Shown here: positions 1 through 10,331 of the stretch, piece after piece
Position numbering within the stretch: position 1 is the first letter of the stretch
How the letters are laid out: every line of letters begins with the position of its first letter
Position numbers and translations under genes: made by a program
Notes under the pieces: generated by a model
What the model saw: only the letters and a program-made list of their open reading frames with translations
Told to the model about the DNA's origin: nothing
Databases searched by the model: none
From: Enterobacter sp. 638
Lineage (GTDB): Bacteria > Pseudomonadota > Gammaproteobacteria > Enterobacterales > Enterobacteriaceae
Direction of reading: 5' to 3'
Length of the DNA: 64,000 bases
NCBI RefSeq assembly: GCF_000016325.1
Contig: NC_009425.1
Location: 62,001-126,000 of the forward strand

Positions 1-118
1 GGCTCTGACCTGCAGGCAGGGAAATAATTCCTGTTTGTTCACTGCCTTAAATATCAAGCTCTGATTCCTGCAGGGACACCCGGCAGCCCCCTTTTTTAAT
101 GAAAAGTTCAGACACCAG

Positions 119-140
119 AGATGAAGGTGTGCCTTCATCT
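119..140. other. perfect 9-bp hairpin
   Basis: AGATGAAGG and CCTTCATCT are perfect inverted repeats around a TGTG loop. There is no T-run on either side, so a terminator role is not supported. The rest of 1-290 shows no gene I can support. Confidence 0.35.
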
Positions 141-294
141 CTGTCACGGTACTCCGCCACACCAGGTAAAGTTTACAGTTTGATACCTCACTTATCATAG
201 CCAGTTCAGGTTCGTTTTTTGCTCTCTAACTGCTGGCCGTCTTTCTGCAGTCCCTGTCCATCCTTTATTTATCATATTCCTGACGCTTATTCGT

Positions 295-474
295 TTAAAG
301 TCTGAAACTTCGCTTCAAGCTCAAGTATTCTGAGACACATCTGCTCAATAAGTTCTGGTGTAATGATTTTTTAAAAATAGCGATGAGTTCAGCATCCGTG
401 TCATCCATAATTTTTATGGGTTTATCAAATGCAACCAGGCTAAGCAGAGCGAGGGCCAGAAGCTCATCAATCAT
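295..474 (-). CDS. small hypothetical protein, possibly frameshifted
   Basis: The frame from the ATG at 474 gives 59 residues beginning MIDELLALALLSLVAFDKP. After residue 36 (near the A-run around 370) the composition becomes less protein-like. A one-base shift at that homopolymer instead gives an acidic, helix-like tail ending ELIEQMCLRILELEAKF. The original gene was therefore probably about 63 residues and this copy may be frameshifted. No strong ribosome binding site precedes the ATG. I do not recognise the family. Confidence 0.3.
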   Translation of the reverse strand: MIDELLALALLSLVAFDKPIKIMDDTDAELIAIFKKSLHQNLLSRCVSEYLSLKRSFRL

Positions 475-691
475 ATATGTTTATGCATATTTTTACCTTG
501 ACTGCTGAATTTACACGTTAATAACGTCATTTCTGAATTAAAAAATACCCAGTACAGAAAAAAACAACTTAGCGAATAATTTTCGATATCAAAACCGACC
601 CCGTTTAGTCCAGATTTTCCTGCTGACGCTCAACTTTTTGTCAGAAAAAGAGCTAATCTTGTATTGCACAAAAAACAAACAGGAGACTGCC

Positions 692-1126
692 ATGTACAAA
701 TCTATTCTGGTACCCATTGATGTTTCTGAGGATGAGCTGACCCGTCAGGTTATTCCATTTGTTCAGGCTCACGCCGTCATAAATATCTCGAAAGTTCACT
801 TCCTGACCGTTATCCCGTCTTTTCCATATTATTCAACATTAGGACTGGCCTATTCCGTAGAGATGCCAGAGCAAAGAGAATTACAGTTGAAGGCCGAAGA
901 AAAATTGAATGATATTGTGAAACTATTCAAATTGCCTGAGCTGAAGGTACAAGTGCATGTCGTATCGGGGTCGCCGAAAGATCAGATCCTCAGGCTCGCA
1001 GAGACAATTGAGGCAGATTTAATCATTATCGCTTCGCATCGTCCTGACATCTCTACTTATCTTTTGGGTTCGAATGCTGCAGCTGTTGTCCGCCATGCAA
1101 AATGTCCGGTACTTGTGGTTCGATAA
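692..1126 (+). CDS. uspF: universal stress protein, UspF/UspG type
   Basis: A 144-residue single-domain Usp beginning [16 protein letters not shown], the usual length for the family. The C-terminal part carries the ATP-binding signature (IIIASHRPD, then [20 protein letters not shown], about residues 113-143). UspF-type proteins bind ATP in the cytoplasm and are induced by starvation and envelope stress. An upstream TTG at 638 would add 18 residues, but AGGAG at 681-685 is correctly spaced for the ATG at 692, so that start is chosen. It stands first in a stress-themed island and reads towards the glucan synthase, from which it is separated by IS debris and a small zinc-ribbon gene. Confidence 0.9.
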   Translation: MYKSILVPIDVSEDELTRQVIPFVQAHAVINISKVHFLTVIPSFPYYSTLGLAYSVEMPEQRELQLKAEEKLNDIVKLFKLPELKVQVHVVSGSPKDQILRLAETIEADLIIIASHRPDISTYLLGSNAAAVVRHAKCPVLVVR

Positions 1127-1270
1127 TGGCACTGAAGCGGGCTGTCTGAACGTGTCCCATTATGAGTCATTTCAGACAGCAAATGGGGTCAATATATGTG
1201 GAAGATATGTATCTCAACGGTGTAAACAGGCACGTCTGAGCCATTTAAGATGGTCTAAAGAGACGTGCCC

Positions 1271-1315
1271 ATGAGTAGTACGCGTTATCCTGAAGAGTTT
1301 AAAATGGTAGTTTAA
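1271..1315 (+). mobile_element. IS3-family orfA 5' fragment
   Basis: Fifteen codons, MSSTRYPEEFKMVV then stop, match the typical start of IS3-family OrfA proteins (M-S-x-x-R-Y-P-E-E-F-K). About 60 bp upstream (1205-1270) probably belongs to the element's left end. Everything downstream of the first dozen codons is gone. It marks the left edge of the glucan synthase/stress island. Confidence 0.55.
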
Positions 1316-1394
1316 GAGCGTTAAAAAAAACAAAGAGATTAAATTTTAATCAAATGTGATAGGGTAAGGCACATTCATTGAAAGGTTAATCATC

Positions 1395-1553
1395 ATGTCT
1401 ATCATCGATTACGCAATGAAACTCATCAGTGGTGCAGCCACAGTCACCTGTCCCATTTGCGGGTCTAAATCGACTCAGCCAGTCTCAAAAATCCGTCTGA
1501 AACAGGCCATGCTTTGCCCGGGATGCAAAGCTCTGTTTATACCAACACGATAG
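1395..1553 (+). CDS. small zinc-ribbon protein, YnfU-like
   Basis: A 52-residue protein MSIIDYAMKLI... with two Cys pairs: CPIC at about 21-24 and CPGC at about 42-45. This four-cysteine knuckle pattern is expected to bind one zinc ion. A purine-rich AAAGG lies about 10 nt before the ATG. It resembles the E. coli YnfU-type small zinc-binding proteins, whose role is not established. A clear paralog is encoded at 14273-14437 on the other strand at the far end of the same island; both have an amphipathic N-terminus followed by TCPICG and an ALLCP/AMLCP second knuckle. Confidence 0.7.
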   Translation: MSIIDYAMKLISGAATVTCPICGSKSTQPVSKIRLKQAMLCPGCKALFIPTR

Positions 1554-1708
1554 CGCCTTCCAGAGAATCATGCACAAACTGATGTTCTATACTCAGATAT
1601 AAACCAGCAGCTGTTAAATCCCTGATGCCTTACGCCCATCCTGAGAGAACCCTTCTGAACTGATTTCGCAACTGCTCCTGCGCGTTAACGTCGCATCAGA
1701 GCAACGCT

Positions 1709-4700
1709 ATGAATATAAATCCCAGGGCGTGGCTTCGCCGCCCCCGTCCCCTGACGCAAACTCCCGGCTGGGCTCCGTTTCCGGTTAACGACCCGGCGGG
1801 TGAAATTCCTCTGCGGCCAGAGCTGTTTTCAACACCTCAGATGGAGCGTTATGGTCAAAAACTGGCGCGTACCCATAAAATTTCTCCAGATAAACTGCCT
1901 TACTACCTCCTTAAACGGCTCGGTGAAAATGAGGCCGTCATTACGCAAAACTGTTACGAACTCAATGCACGTAAAAAAACGACCATTATGCCCGCCGGGG
2001 AGTGGTTGCTGGACAATTACTACCTTATTGAGGAGCAGATCCGTATCGTCCGCCAGCACTTGCCGAAAAGTTTTGGCAAAGGGCTGCCTTCACTGTCCTC
2101 CCCACACCGTTGTCCGCGAATTTATGATATTGCCGCAGAGGCCATTGCGCATGGCGATGGGCGATGGGATATCGCCAGCCTGACCAGCTATATCACGGCT
2201 TATCAGACAGTCACGCCGCTTACGTTAGGCGAAGTCTGGGCTTTGCCGGGCATGCTCCGCCTGTCCTTAATCGAAAACCTGCGCCGCGTCAGTGCCGAAG
2301 TCGTACAAGCCCAGCAAGAACGAAGCCTGGCCGATACGTGGATAACACGAATTTTCGAATGCGCAGAGAATGATCCGGCTGATTTAATCATGGTGATCGC
2401 TGACATGGCGCGTTCACGCCCTCCGTTGAGCAGCGCATTTGTCGCTGAACTGGTACGCCGTCACCAGGGCCATGGCAACGCGCTCGCCCTACCTCTGACC
2501 TGGGTCGAACAGCGCCTGGCCGAACAGGGCGTCACAACAGAGATCCTCATTCATCGCTTCAATCAACAGCTCGCTGCCAGTCAACTCTCTGTCAGCAACA
2601 GCATCGCCGGTTTACGCTTACTGAGTGAAACTAACTGGGCTGATTTTGCTGAAACCATTAGCGTGGTGGAACAGACGTTACGGCTTGATCCCGCAGGCAT
2701 ATATTCCCGCATGCACTTTGATACCCGGGACCATTATCGTCATGTTGTTGAGCTTCTGGCCAGACAGAGCCACTTCACTGAGCCTGAGGTGGCAAACCAT
2801 GTCCTGGCACTTTCCCGGGAAACCACTCCTGGGACGCAAGCACATCATATTGGTCATTATCTGGCAGGCGAAGGACGTCAGCAGTTGGAAATTCAGCTGT
2901 TGGCTGAAACGTCCAGACTCATACGTCTGCGGCACAGTTTCAACAAAATCCCACTTCTGTCATGGCTAGGCAGCCTGAGCCTGTTGACCACGGCAACGAC
3001 AGCAGGGATATTGCACGAAACGGCGCATCAGGGAATGGGCTGGTTGTTGTTACTGTTGGCATTACCCCTTATTGTTGCTGTCAGCCAGTTAATAAGCGAT
3101 ATGCTGAGTGAGATCACGACCCGTTTCCGTATCCCTCTGCCGCTGCCACGAATGGATTTTTCGGCTGGTATCCCGGCTGATTGCGCGACTATGGTCGCTA
3201 TCCCCTGTTTACTGACCAGTCACGAAAGCATCTGCAAACTTCTCACCAGCCTGGAAGTTTGCTGGCTTGGTAATCAGGACGAAAATCTCTGTTTTGCGCT
3301 TCTTACCGATTTCGCTGATTCGCCCAGCGAAAGTACTGAAGAAAACCAGGCTCTGTTAAATCAGGCCATCACAGAGACACAGAACCTTAACCGGCGATAT
3401 CCTGGCAGCCGTCCAAACTTTTATTTGCTGCACAGAAAGCCGGAATGGAACCCTCTGCAGGGCGTCTGGATGGGTTATGAGCGCAAACGAGGAAAACTGG
3501 CTTTACTGAACGACTGGTTACGCCATCCTGCGGCACAGTTTGCCAGTGTTGAGGGCATGCCAGCAGATCAGTTACCCGGGCACATTAAATATGTCATTAC
3601 GCTGGACAGTGATACGGTTCTGCCGCGAGATACCGCGCATAAGCTGATCGCCACCATGGCTCACCCCATGAATAAGCCAGAATATGATCCTTTAAAGCTG
3701 AGGGTAGTAAAAGGTTATGGAATTCTACAGCCAGGACTGGCAGAGGAGATTCCACGCAACGGACAAGGGCGCTATGCCGCCTTGAGCAGCAGCGTACCAG
3801 GTAATAACCCCTATTCGATGATGTCTTCAGATATCTATCAGGATCTCTTTTGGGAAGGATCCTTTGTCGGCAAGGGTATTTACGATGTTGATATTTTTGT
3901 TCAGGCCACCGCAAACACCTGCCCTGAAAATCTGGTCCTCAGCCATGACTTACTCGAAGGTTGTTATGCCCGCTCCGGGCTGTTAAGCGAAGTCTTACTC
4001 TATGAGCAGTATCCGAATAATTATCTGTCGGATGTTGCTCGTCGCACGCGCTGGATACGTGGAGACTGGCAACTCCTGAACTGGCTTAGACCTCATGTCA
4101 GAAAAGCGGATGGAACCAGCGTTAAAAATCCATTATCCGTGCTGTCATGCTGGAAGTTATTCGATAATCTGCGCCGCAGCCTCGTGGCGCCTTCTTTACT
4201 TGTGCTCCTGTTTTGCGCTTTGATTTGGGTTCCCAATCCCTTTTACTGGCTAGGAGTGGTAACACTGGTTTGGCTGTTGCCAGCGGTCTTAAGTATCACC
4301 CATGATCTCTTGCGTAAACCTCCTCGCCGCTCCCTGCGTCAGCATCTGTCGCTGGTCGTCGCCAGTGCGCTGAAGCGACTTTCCCGCATCGCGCTTAATT
4401 TTGCCATACTGCCACATGAGGCCGGATACACTCTGTACGCGATTGGCGTAACGCTCTGGCGCCTGGCCATCAGTCGACGAAACCTCAGCCAATGGGCCAG
4501 TCACAATCCCGTAAGTGACCAGGTAAAAGTATCTGCTGTCCGTTTTTATCGGGCAATGTGGCTGAATGTGATAAGTGGTATAGCATTAACGGGGCTTACC
4601 TTTCAGTTTGCACCGCAGCTCCTGGCAATCGCATTACCTGTTAGCATTCTTTGGTGCCTGGCACCTCTGCTGATGAGTTGGCTGAGCCGCCAGCCTGTAC

Positions 4701-7700
4701 GCAAAGTGTTTTCCCCCAATAAGGAACAGAAAGAACTGCTGCGTCAGACAAGCCGCGAAATCTGGGCCTTTTTCGAGACGTTTGCCACGGCGAAAGAAAA
4801 CTGGCTTCCTCCTGACAATTACCAGGAAATCCCCGAGCCGACGATCGCGCATCGCACCTCTCCCACAAATATTGGGCTTTCCCTGCTTGCAAACCTGACG
4901 GCCTGGGATTTTGGCTATCTGCCTGGTGGCGAAGTATTGCAGCGCATCACCCAAACACTCGACTCGCTGGATAAAATGGAACATTTCCGGGGGCATTTGT
5001 ATAACTGGTATGACACACGCACGCTTGCCCCCCTCAGCCCTCGCTATGTTTCAAGCGTCGACAGCGGCAATATGGCTGGTCATTTACTTACACTACGTCA
5101 GGGGCTGTCCGCCATGCGTAAGCAGCCCGTATTGAACGGTGAACAGATACTGGCCGGGCTGAACGATACATTGTCTATCCTGGAAAGACACTGGGGTCAG
5201 AACACGCCTACCAGCCTGCGGCTGTTGCGTAAACAGTGTCTCAGTGCGATGTCGTTACCTCCGACACACATTTTTAGTGCTCTAAAAAAAATGAGGACGC
5301 AAAGCAACCATCTGAAGATGCTATACAATCAGGAGGATAGTTTTGTTGTGCGCTGGACCGAGCATCTCGAGCATCAGCTGGTTCAGCTTTGTCACGAGTG
5401 GACGCATCTGCTTGGCTGGTTAACGCCACTGTATAAGGATCAGACGTTACCGTCACTGAACTGGCTTGCGACGGCGACCTATTCCGGTGAAGGGACACCT
5501 ACGGCATCCGTGATAACGCAAGCCCGCCTGCGCCTGGATATAATCACCGAACTTGAACAGCGCCTGGACGACCACGCACGAATGGATTTCGCCTTTCTGT
5601 ACAGTGAAGCGACCAGCCTGCTCAGTGTCGGCTACAACTGTGACACGAATACACCCGACAAAAGCCATTACGACCTCCTCCCATCCGAAATTCGACTGAC
5701 AAGTTTTCTTGCCATCGCAACAAATCAGTTGCCGCTTAAAAGCTGGTACACCCTGGGGCGACTCTTCACAACGATTGATAATGAAACCGCGCTGATGTCA
5801 TGGAGCGGTTCAATGTTTGAATACCTGATGCCAAATCTGGTGATGCCTGTCTGGCCCGGTAGTCTTCTTGATGAAATGAGTCAGTCGGCCGTAATGCGGC
5901 AGATAAGTTGGGGAAAAGAGCGCGGCGTGCCATGGGGAGTTTCAGAGTCTGGTTACCATGCTTTTGATGTTCAGCATAACTATCAGTATCAGGCATTTGG
6001 CGTCCCTGGTCTCGGCCTTCGCCGTGGGCTGGCCGACGATATGGTCGTCGCTCCCTATGCCACACTTCTGGCACTGCCGGTCTCGCCACAAAAAGCCTGT
6101 GAGAACCTGTTCAGACTGAAAAAAACCGGTGCTCACGGTGAGTACGGTTTTTATGAAGCACTGGACTATACGCCCTCTCGCCTGGCGACCGGTCAGCTTT
6201 ATGCCGTAGTACAGTCCTGGATGGCGCATCATCAGGGAATGGCGTTTCAGGCGCTGGCTCATGTGTTGCTTGATGCCCCTATGACAGCGCGTTTCATGTC
6301 CAGCACCGCTTTCCAGTCGGCGAGCCTGCTGTTGCAGGAACGCGTGCCTGATGCCGTCGATCTATACAGCCCGCGTCGTCACTTCGAGTCTCATGAAGGG
6401 AGAGTCAAACCGGTTCGCTACGAACCGCGCATTTTCACCGCAGCGGATAGCCCGGTCCCCGAGGTTCAGCTGCTATCCAACAGCCATTACCATCTGATGA
6501 TGACTGCGGGCGGCGGGGGGTATAGTCGCTGGAATAATCTTGCCCTCACGCGCTGGCGCAGCGATACCACCCGCGATAACTGGGGGGCATTCTGCTATAT
6601 CAGCGATCCGCAAACAGGTGAGATATGGAGCAATACCTGGCTTCCCACAGGGGACGATTCGGGTGACAGCGACGAAGTGATATTTACCGATGCAGGTGCT
6701 GAATTCCGGCGAAACTTCGGGTCACTCAGCGTCAGAACACAGATCGTCGTCTCCCCGGAGGATGATATTGAACTACGGCGGGTCACACTTGTGCATCGGG
6801 GCCGCCTGCCGCGAACCCTGGAACTGACGACGTATGCCGAAGTCGTGCTCGCACCTTATGCCAGCGATCTGTCTCATCCTGCCTTCAGTAATTTGTTTAT
6901 CCAGACGGAGCTTGATCCCGATCGCGACGCCATACTCTGCCATCGTCGTCCGCGTTCGGAGCATGAAAAGAGCCCTTGCCTATTCCACATGATGGTGGTG
7001 CATGGTGATAAGCCGAAGAGCGTTTCGTTTGAGACCGACAGAGCTAAATTTCTTGGGCGTGGCCGAAGTCCTGCTGATGCAATGGCTAACAGCGAAAACG
7101 GACCGCTTAGCAACACGTCGGGGTCTGTGCTAGACCCCATACTGGCGATACGCCATGCTGTCACGCTGCAACCCGGACAGCCGATCACCATTGATATCGT
7201 TTATGGTATCAGTGAAAGCCGTCAGCAAAGCCAGACACTGCTGGAAAAATATCGTGATCATCCCATTGCTGACCGTGTTTTTGAACTGGCCTGGTCTCAC
7301 AGTCTGGTGGTGTTACGCCAGATGAATGCCAGTGAAGATGATGCCACCTTGTTTAACCGTCTCGCCAGCGCAGTACTTTATCCAAGTCAGGAATGGCGCG
7401 CAGACGGCCAGGTAATTAGCCGTAATCGGCGTGGTCAGTCCGGTTTGTGGGGCTGGGCTATTTCAGGCGATCTGCCGATTGTGCTGCTCAGTATCGCCAG
7501 AGAGGAGAGTATAGCCTCCGTTACCACCCTTATTCAGGCGCATCGCTACTGGAGACTAAAAGGGCTGGAAGTGGATCTTGTCATTCTGAATAACAGCCCC
7601 GGTGGCTACCAGCAGGTCTTGCAGGCGCAGATGATGGATTTAATTTACGCGGGTTCGGGTGCCAGCCTGCTGGACAAATCCGGCGGGATTTTTGTCCGTA

Positions 7701-10291
7701 ATGGCGAACATCTGTCTGCGGATGATAAACAGCTTTTGATGAGTGTGGCCTATCTGTATCTTGATGACCGCGCGGGTGGCATTAATGAACAGCTCAGCCT
7801 GCGAATGAATACGTCAAAAACACCGGCCAGGGCATTTATCTCGTACACCATGACCGGACGCAATCAACATACTGACTGGACTCCTGATACCAGTCAGCTG
7901 CGCCATTTCAACGGCTACGGTGGATTTTCTCAGGATGGCCGGGAGTATCAAATTGTCCTGAAGGAAAATGCGCCCACTCCGGCGCCCTGGTCCAACGTGC
8001 TGGCAAATCGCTGTATTGGCAGCGTGATCTCTGAAGCGGGGCAGGCCTATAGCTGGTATGAGAATGCCCACGAATATCGCTTAACGCCCTGGGAAAACGA
8101 TCCGGTGAGCGACCGTAGTGGTGAAGCCTTTTATTTGCGCGATGAAGAGAGCGGCGCGTTCTGGTCCCCCACTCCCTTACCAGTACGCGGGAAGGGGGAT
8201 TATCTGGCCCGTCATGGTTTCGGCTACAGCGTGTTTGCGCATCGTGAGAGTGGTATAGACACTGAGCTGACGGTGTTGGTCGCCGAAAAAGATCCGGTGA
8301 AAATTGCCATCCTGACGCTCAGTAACAACTCGGGCCGCACGCGTAAATTATCCGTCACGGGTTATGTGGAGTGGACGCTCGGGGAATCACGAACCCGTAC
8401 CGCCCCTCACATTGTGACGCATTCTGCCAGCATACCGGGTGGTTGCAGCGTGATGGCAAACAACTTTTACGGCGCAAACGGTGGCGGGCGAACTGCCTTT
8501 TTTGCCGTCAGTGGCATTCACTGCTCGCTAACCGGTGATCGCCGTGAGTTTATTGGGCGTAATGGTTCCCTGCAAAACCCTACAGCCATGAAACAGCACA
8601 GCCTTACGGGGAAAACGGGCGCCGGTCTCGATCCATGCGGGGCGCTACAGTCGATGGTCACATTAATTGATGGTGACCAGAGAACGTTTATTTTTGTTCT
8701 GGGAGCGGAAGAAAATCAGGCCCAGGCTCAGGCGACGCTTGCCCGTTATTTGAATGAAGATGCCGCGCATCAGGAGCTGAATAGGGTGCACGATTACTGG
8801 CATAGCGTGCTTGATAAAATTGTGGTAACTACCCCTGATTCCACGGTTGATTTACTGGTTAATGGCTGGATGTTGTACCAGACAATGGCTTGTCGGCTTA
8901 TGGCTCGCAGCGGTTACTACCAGTCTGGCGGCGCATTCGGTTTTCGCGATCAGCTACAGGATTCGCTGGCGCTGAGCCACGCAGCACCGGAACGGCTGCG
9001 CGAACAGATTGTGCTATGCGCCTCACGGCAATTTATTGAGGGGGATGTGCAGCACTGGTGGCATCCTCCTCACGGTAACGGCGTTCGCACTCGCTGTTCG
9101 GATGATTATCTCTGGCTCCCGCTCGCCGTATGCCACTACGTGGAGACAACGGGTGACACCGCAGTATTGGAGCAAAGTATTCCTTATCTGGAAGGCCGCC
9201 TCCTCCAGCCCGGTGAAGAATCTGTCTATGATTCTCCCGTCATCAGCAACATCGAAGAGACGTTGTGGCTGCACTGCGTAAAAGCGATTCAACATGGGTT
9301 GCGGTTTGGACAGCATGGGCTGCCACTTATGGGGGCGGGTGACTGGAATGATGGTATGAACCAGGTCGGCATTGAAGGCAGAGGCGAAAGCGTCTGGCTG
9401 GGGTTCTTCCTGTACGATATTTTACAGCGATTCGCTACGCTCGCAGAACAGCAGCAGGACGCCAGTGTCGCGTTGATGTGTCGTTCTCAGGCGCTGCAGT
9501 TGCAAAAAAATCTTGAGACCTCCGCCTGGGATGGCGAATGGTATCGGCGGGGATATTTTGATGATGGCACACCTCTGGGATCTAAAGGCTCGCAGGACTG
9601 TCGGATTGATGCCATTGCGCAAAGCTGGTCTGTGCTGTCCGGGGCCGCCAGCCCGGATCACAGCAGACGGGCCATGCAGGCTCTGGATAAGTATCTCGTG
9701 GATAGCGATGCGGGGCTCATCAAACTGCTGTCCCCTCCATTCGATAACCACGGGCCAAACCCGGGTTACATTCAGGGCTATTTACCGGGCGTGCGAGAAA
9801 ATGGTGGGCAGTATACGCATGGTGCCATCTGGGCAGTGATGGCGTTTGCCAGAATGGGCAATAAAGCGCGAGCCTGGCAACTGTGGTCAATGATAAATCC
9901 CATAAACCACACACTGAATGCTGGCGAAGTGGCAAAATATAAAGCGGAGCCGTATGTCATGAGCGCGGATGTCTACAGCGTGGAGCCACATACCGGGCGT
10001 GCAGGGTGGAGCTGGTATACCGGTTCAGCAGGTTGGGCATACCGTCTGCTAACCGAGGAACTTCTGGGAATAAAACAATACGGTACGTCCTTTACCCTAC
10101 ACGCCCAGTTTCCCGATGAATGGTCATCTTTCGGCTTAACGTATCAACATGGCTACAGCCAGTATCACATCACCGTTTCTCGTGGCGGCACGGAGTACAA
10201 GGTCTTAATGGATGGCGTCATTTTACCGGACGACAGAATTCCTCTGCTTGATGACGGTCAAAACCATACAGTTGATATCATTCAGAAGTGA
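1709..10291 (+). CDS. ndvB: cyclic beta-1,2-glucan synthase, NdvB/ChvB/Cgs family
   Basis: At 2860 residues it is essentially full length (Brucella/Agrobacterium Cgs/ChvB proteins are near 2800-2870). These inner-membrane enzymes self-glucosylate from UDP-glucose, extend a beta-1,2 chain and cyclise it, delivering a periplasmic osmoregulated glucan. Membrane segments are visible near residues 415-465, 830-870 and 950-995. The GT84 processive glycosyltransferase core lies between them, with LDSDT near residue 632, SHDLLEG near 750 and RxxRW inside RRTRWIRGDWQ near 780. The C-terminal phosphorylase-like GH94 part has GAGDWNDGMNQ near 2545 and VEPHTGRAGWSWYTGS near 2755, which set chain length. 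The reading frame is uninterrupted. Such enzymes belong mainly to Rhizobiales; enterobacteria normally make opgGH glucans, so this is acquired cargo. A perfect hairpin follows at 10305-10331. Confidence 0.93.
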   Translation: MNINPRAWLRRPRPLTQTPGWAPFPVNDPAGEIPLRPELFSTPQMERYGQKLARTHKISPDKLPYYLLKRLGENEAVITQNCYELNARKKTTIMPAGEWLLDNYYLIEEQIRIVRQHLPKSFGKGLPSLSSPHRCPRIYDIAAEAIAHGDGRWDIASLTSYITAYQTVTPLTLGEVWALPGMLRLSLIENLRRVSAEVVQAQQERSLADTWITRIFECAENDPADLIMVIADMARSRPPLSSAFVAELVRRHQGHGNALALPLTWVEQRLAEQGVTTEILIHRFNQQLAASQLSVSNSIAGLRLLSETNWADFAETISVVEQTLRLDPAGIYSRMHFDTRDHYRHVVELLARQSHFTEPEVANHVLALSRETTPGTQAHHIGHYLAGEGRQQLEIQLLAETSRLIRLRHSFNKIPLLSWLGSLSLLTTATTAGILHETAHQGMGWLLLLLALPLIVAVSQLISDMLSEITTRFRIPLPLPRMDFSAGIPADCATMVAIPCLLTSHESICKLLTSLEVCWLGNQDENLCFALLTDFADSPSESTEENQALLNQAITETQNLNRRYPGSRPNFYLLHRKPEWNPLQGVWMGYERKRGKLALLNDWLRHPAAQFASVEGMPADQLPGHIKYVITLDSDTVLPRDTAHKLIATMAHPMNKPEYDPLKLRVVKGYGILQPGLAEEIPRNGQGRYAALSSSVPGNNPYSMMSSDIYQDLFWEGSFVGKGIYDVDIFVQATANTCPENLVLSHDLLEGCYARSGLLSEVLLYEQYPNNYLSDVARRTRWIRGDWQLLNWLRPHVRKADGTSVKNPLSVLSCWKLFDNLRRSLVAPSLLVLLFCALIWVPNPFYWLGVVTLVWLLPAVLSITHDLLRKPPRRSLRQHLSLVVASALKRLSRIALNFAILPHEAGYTLYAIGVTLWRLAISRRNLSQWASHNPVSDQVKVSAVRFYRAMWLNVISGIALTGLTFQFAPQLLAIALPVSILWCLAPLLMSWLSRQPVRKVFSPNKEQKELLRQTSREIWAFFETFATAKENWLPPDNYQEIPEPTIAHRTSPTNIGLSLLANLTAWDFGYLPGGEVLQRITQTLDSLDKMEHFRGHLYNWYDTRTLAPLSPRYVSSVDSGNMAGHLLTLRQGLSAMRKQPVLNGEQILAGLNDTLSILERHWGQNTPTSLRLLRKQCLSAMSLPPTHIFSALKKMRTQSNHLKMLYNQEDSFVVRWTEHLEHQLVQLCHEWTHLLGWLTPLYKDQTLPSLNWLATATYSGEGTPTASVITQARLRLDIITELEQRLDDHARMDFAFLYSEATSLLSVGYNCDTNTPDKSHYDLLPSEIRLTSFLAIATNQLPLKSWYTLGRLFTTIDNETALMSWSGSMFEYLMPNLVMPVWPGSLLDEMSQSAVMRQISWGKERGVPWGVSESGYHAFDVQHNYQYQAFGVPGLGLRRGLADDMVVAPYATLLALPVSPQKACENLFRLKKTGAHGEYGFYEALDYTPSRLATGQLYAVVQSWMAHHQGMAFQALAHVLLDAPMTARFMSSTAFQSASLLLQERVPDAVDLYSPRRHFESHEGRVKPVRYEPRIFTAADSPVPEVQLLSNSHYHLMMTAGGGGYSRWNNLALTRWRSDTTRDNWGAFCYISDPQTGEIWSNTWLPTGDDSGDSDEVIFTDAGAEFRRNFGSLSVRTQIVVSPEDDIELRRVTLVHRGRLPRTLELTTYAEVVLAPYASDLSHPAFSNLFIQTELDPDRDAILCHRRPRSEHEKSPCLFHMMVVHGDKPKSVSFETDRAKFLGRGRSPADAMANSENGPLSNTSGSVLDPILAIRHAVTLQPGQPITIDIVYGISESRQQSQTLLEKYRDHPIADRVFELAWSHSLVVLRQMNASEDDATLFNRLASAVLYPSQEWRADGQVISRNRRGQSGLWGWAISGDLPIVLLSIAREESIASVTTLIQAHRYWRLKGLEVDLVILNNSPGGYQQVLQAQMMDLIYAGSGASLLDKSGGIFVRNGEHLSADDKQLLMSVAYLYLDDRAGGINEQLSLRMNTSKTPARAFISYTMTGRNQHTDWTPDTSQLRHFNGYGGFSQDGREYQIVLKENAPTPAPWSNVLANRCIGSVISEAGQAYSWYENAHEYRLTPWENDPVSDRSGEAFYLRDEESGAFWSPTPLPVRGKGDYLARHGFGYSVFAHRESGIDTELTVLVAEKDPVKIAILTLSNNSGRTRKLSVTGYVEWTLGESRTRTAPHIVTHSASIPGGCSVMANNFYGANGGGRTAFFAVSGIHCSLTGDRREFIGRNGSLQNPTAMKQHSLTGKTGAGLDPCGALQSMVTLIDGDQRTFIFVLGAEENQAQAQATLARYLNEDAAHQELNRVHDYWHSVLDKIVVTTPDSTVDLLVNGWMLYQTMACRLMARSGYYQSGGAFGFRDQLQDSLALSHAAPERLREQIVLCASRQFIEGDVQHWWHPPHGNGVRTRCSDDYLWLPLAVCHYVETTGDTAVLEQSIPYLEGRLLQPGEESVYDSPVISNIEETLWLHCVKAIQHGLRFGQHGLPLMGAGDWNDGMNQVGIEGRGESVWLGFFLYDILQRFATLAEQQQDASVALMCRSQALQLQKNLETSAWDGEWYRRGYFDDGTPLGSKGSQDCRIDAIAQSWSVLSGAASPDHSRRAMQALDKYLVDSDAGLIKLLSPPFDNHGPNPGYIQGYLPGVRENGGQYTHGAIWAVMAFARMGNKARAWQLWSMINPINHTLNAGEVAKYKAEPYVMSADVYSVEPHTGRAGWSWYTGSAGWAYRLLTEELLGIKQYGTSFTLHAQFPDEWSSFGLTYQHGYSQYHITVSRGGTEYKVLMDGVILPDDRIPLLDDGQNHTVDIIQK

Positions 10292-10304
10292 AAAAGCTAA
10301 AAAT

Positions 10305-10331
10305 GCGCATTAACGTCTTCCGTTAATGCGC
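10305..10331. terminator. bidirectional hairpin between convergent genes
   Basis: GCGCATTAACG and CGTTAATGCGC form a perfect 11-bp stem with a TCTTC loop. Read on the minus strand it is followed by CATTTTTAGCTTTTT, a good U-tract, so it should terminate the minus-strand gene whose stop lies inside it. It may also stop glucan synthase transcripts. Confidence 0.75.

Noticed and set aside
1074..1274. 66-codon frame overlapping the end of uspF
   Set aside because: It begins within uspF in another frame and runs through IS debris; no ribosome binding site or protein-like pattern.
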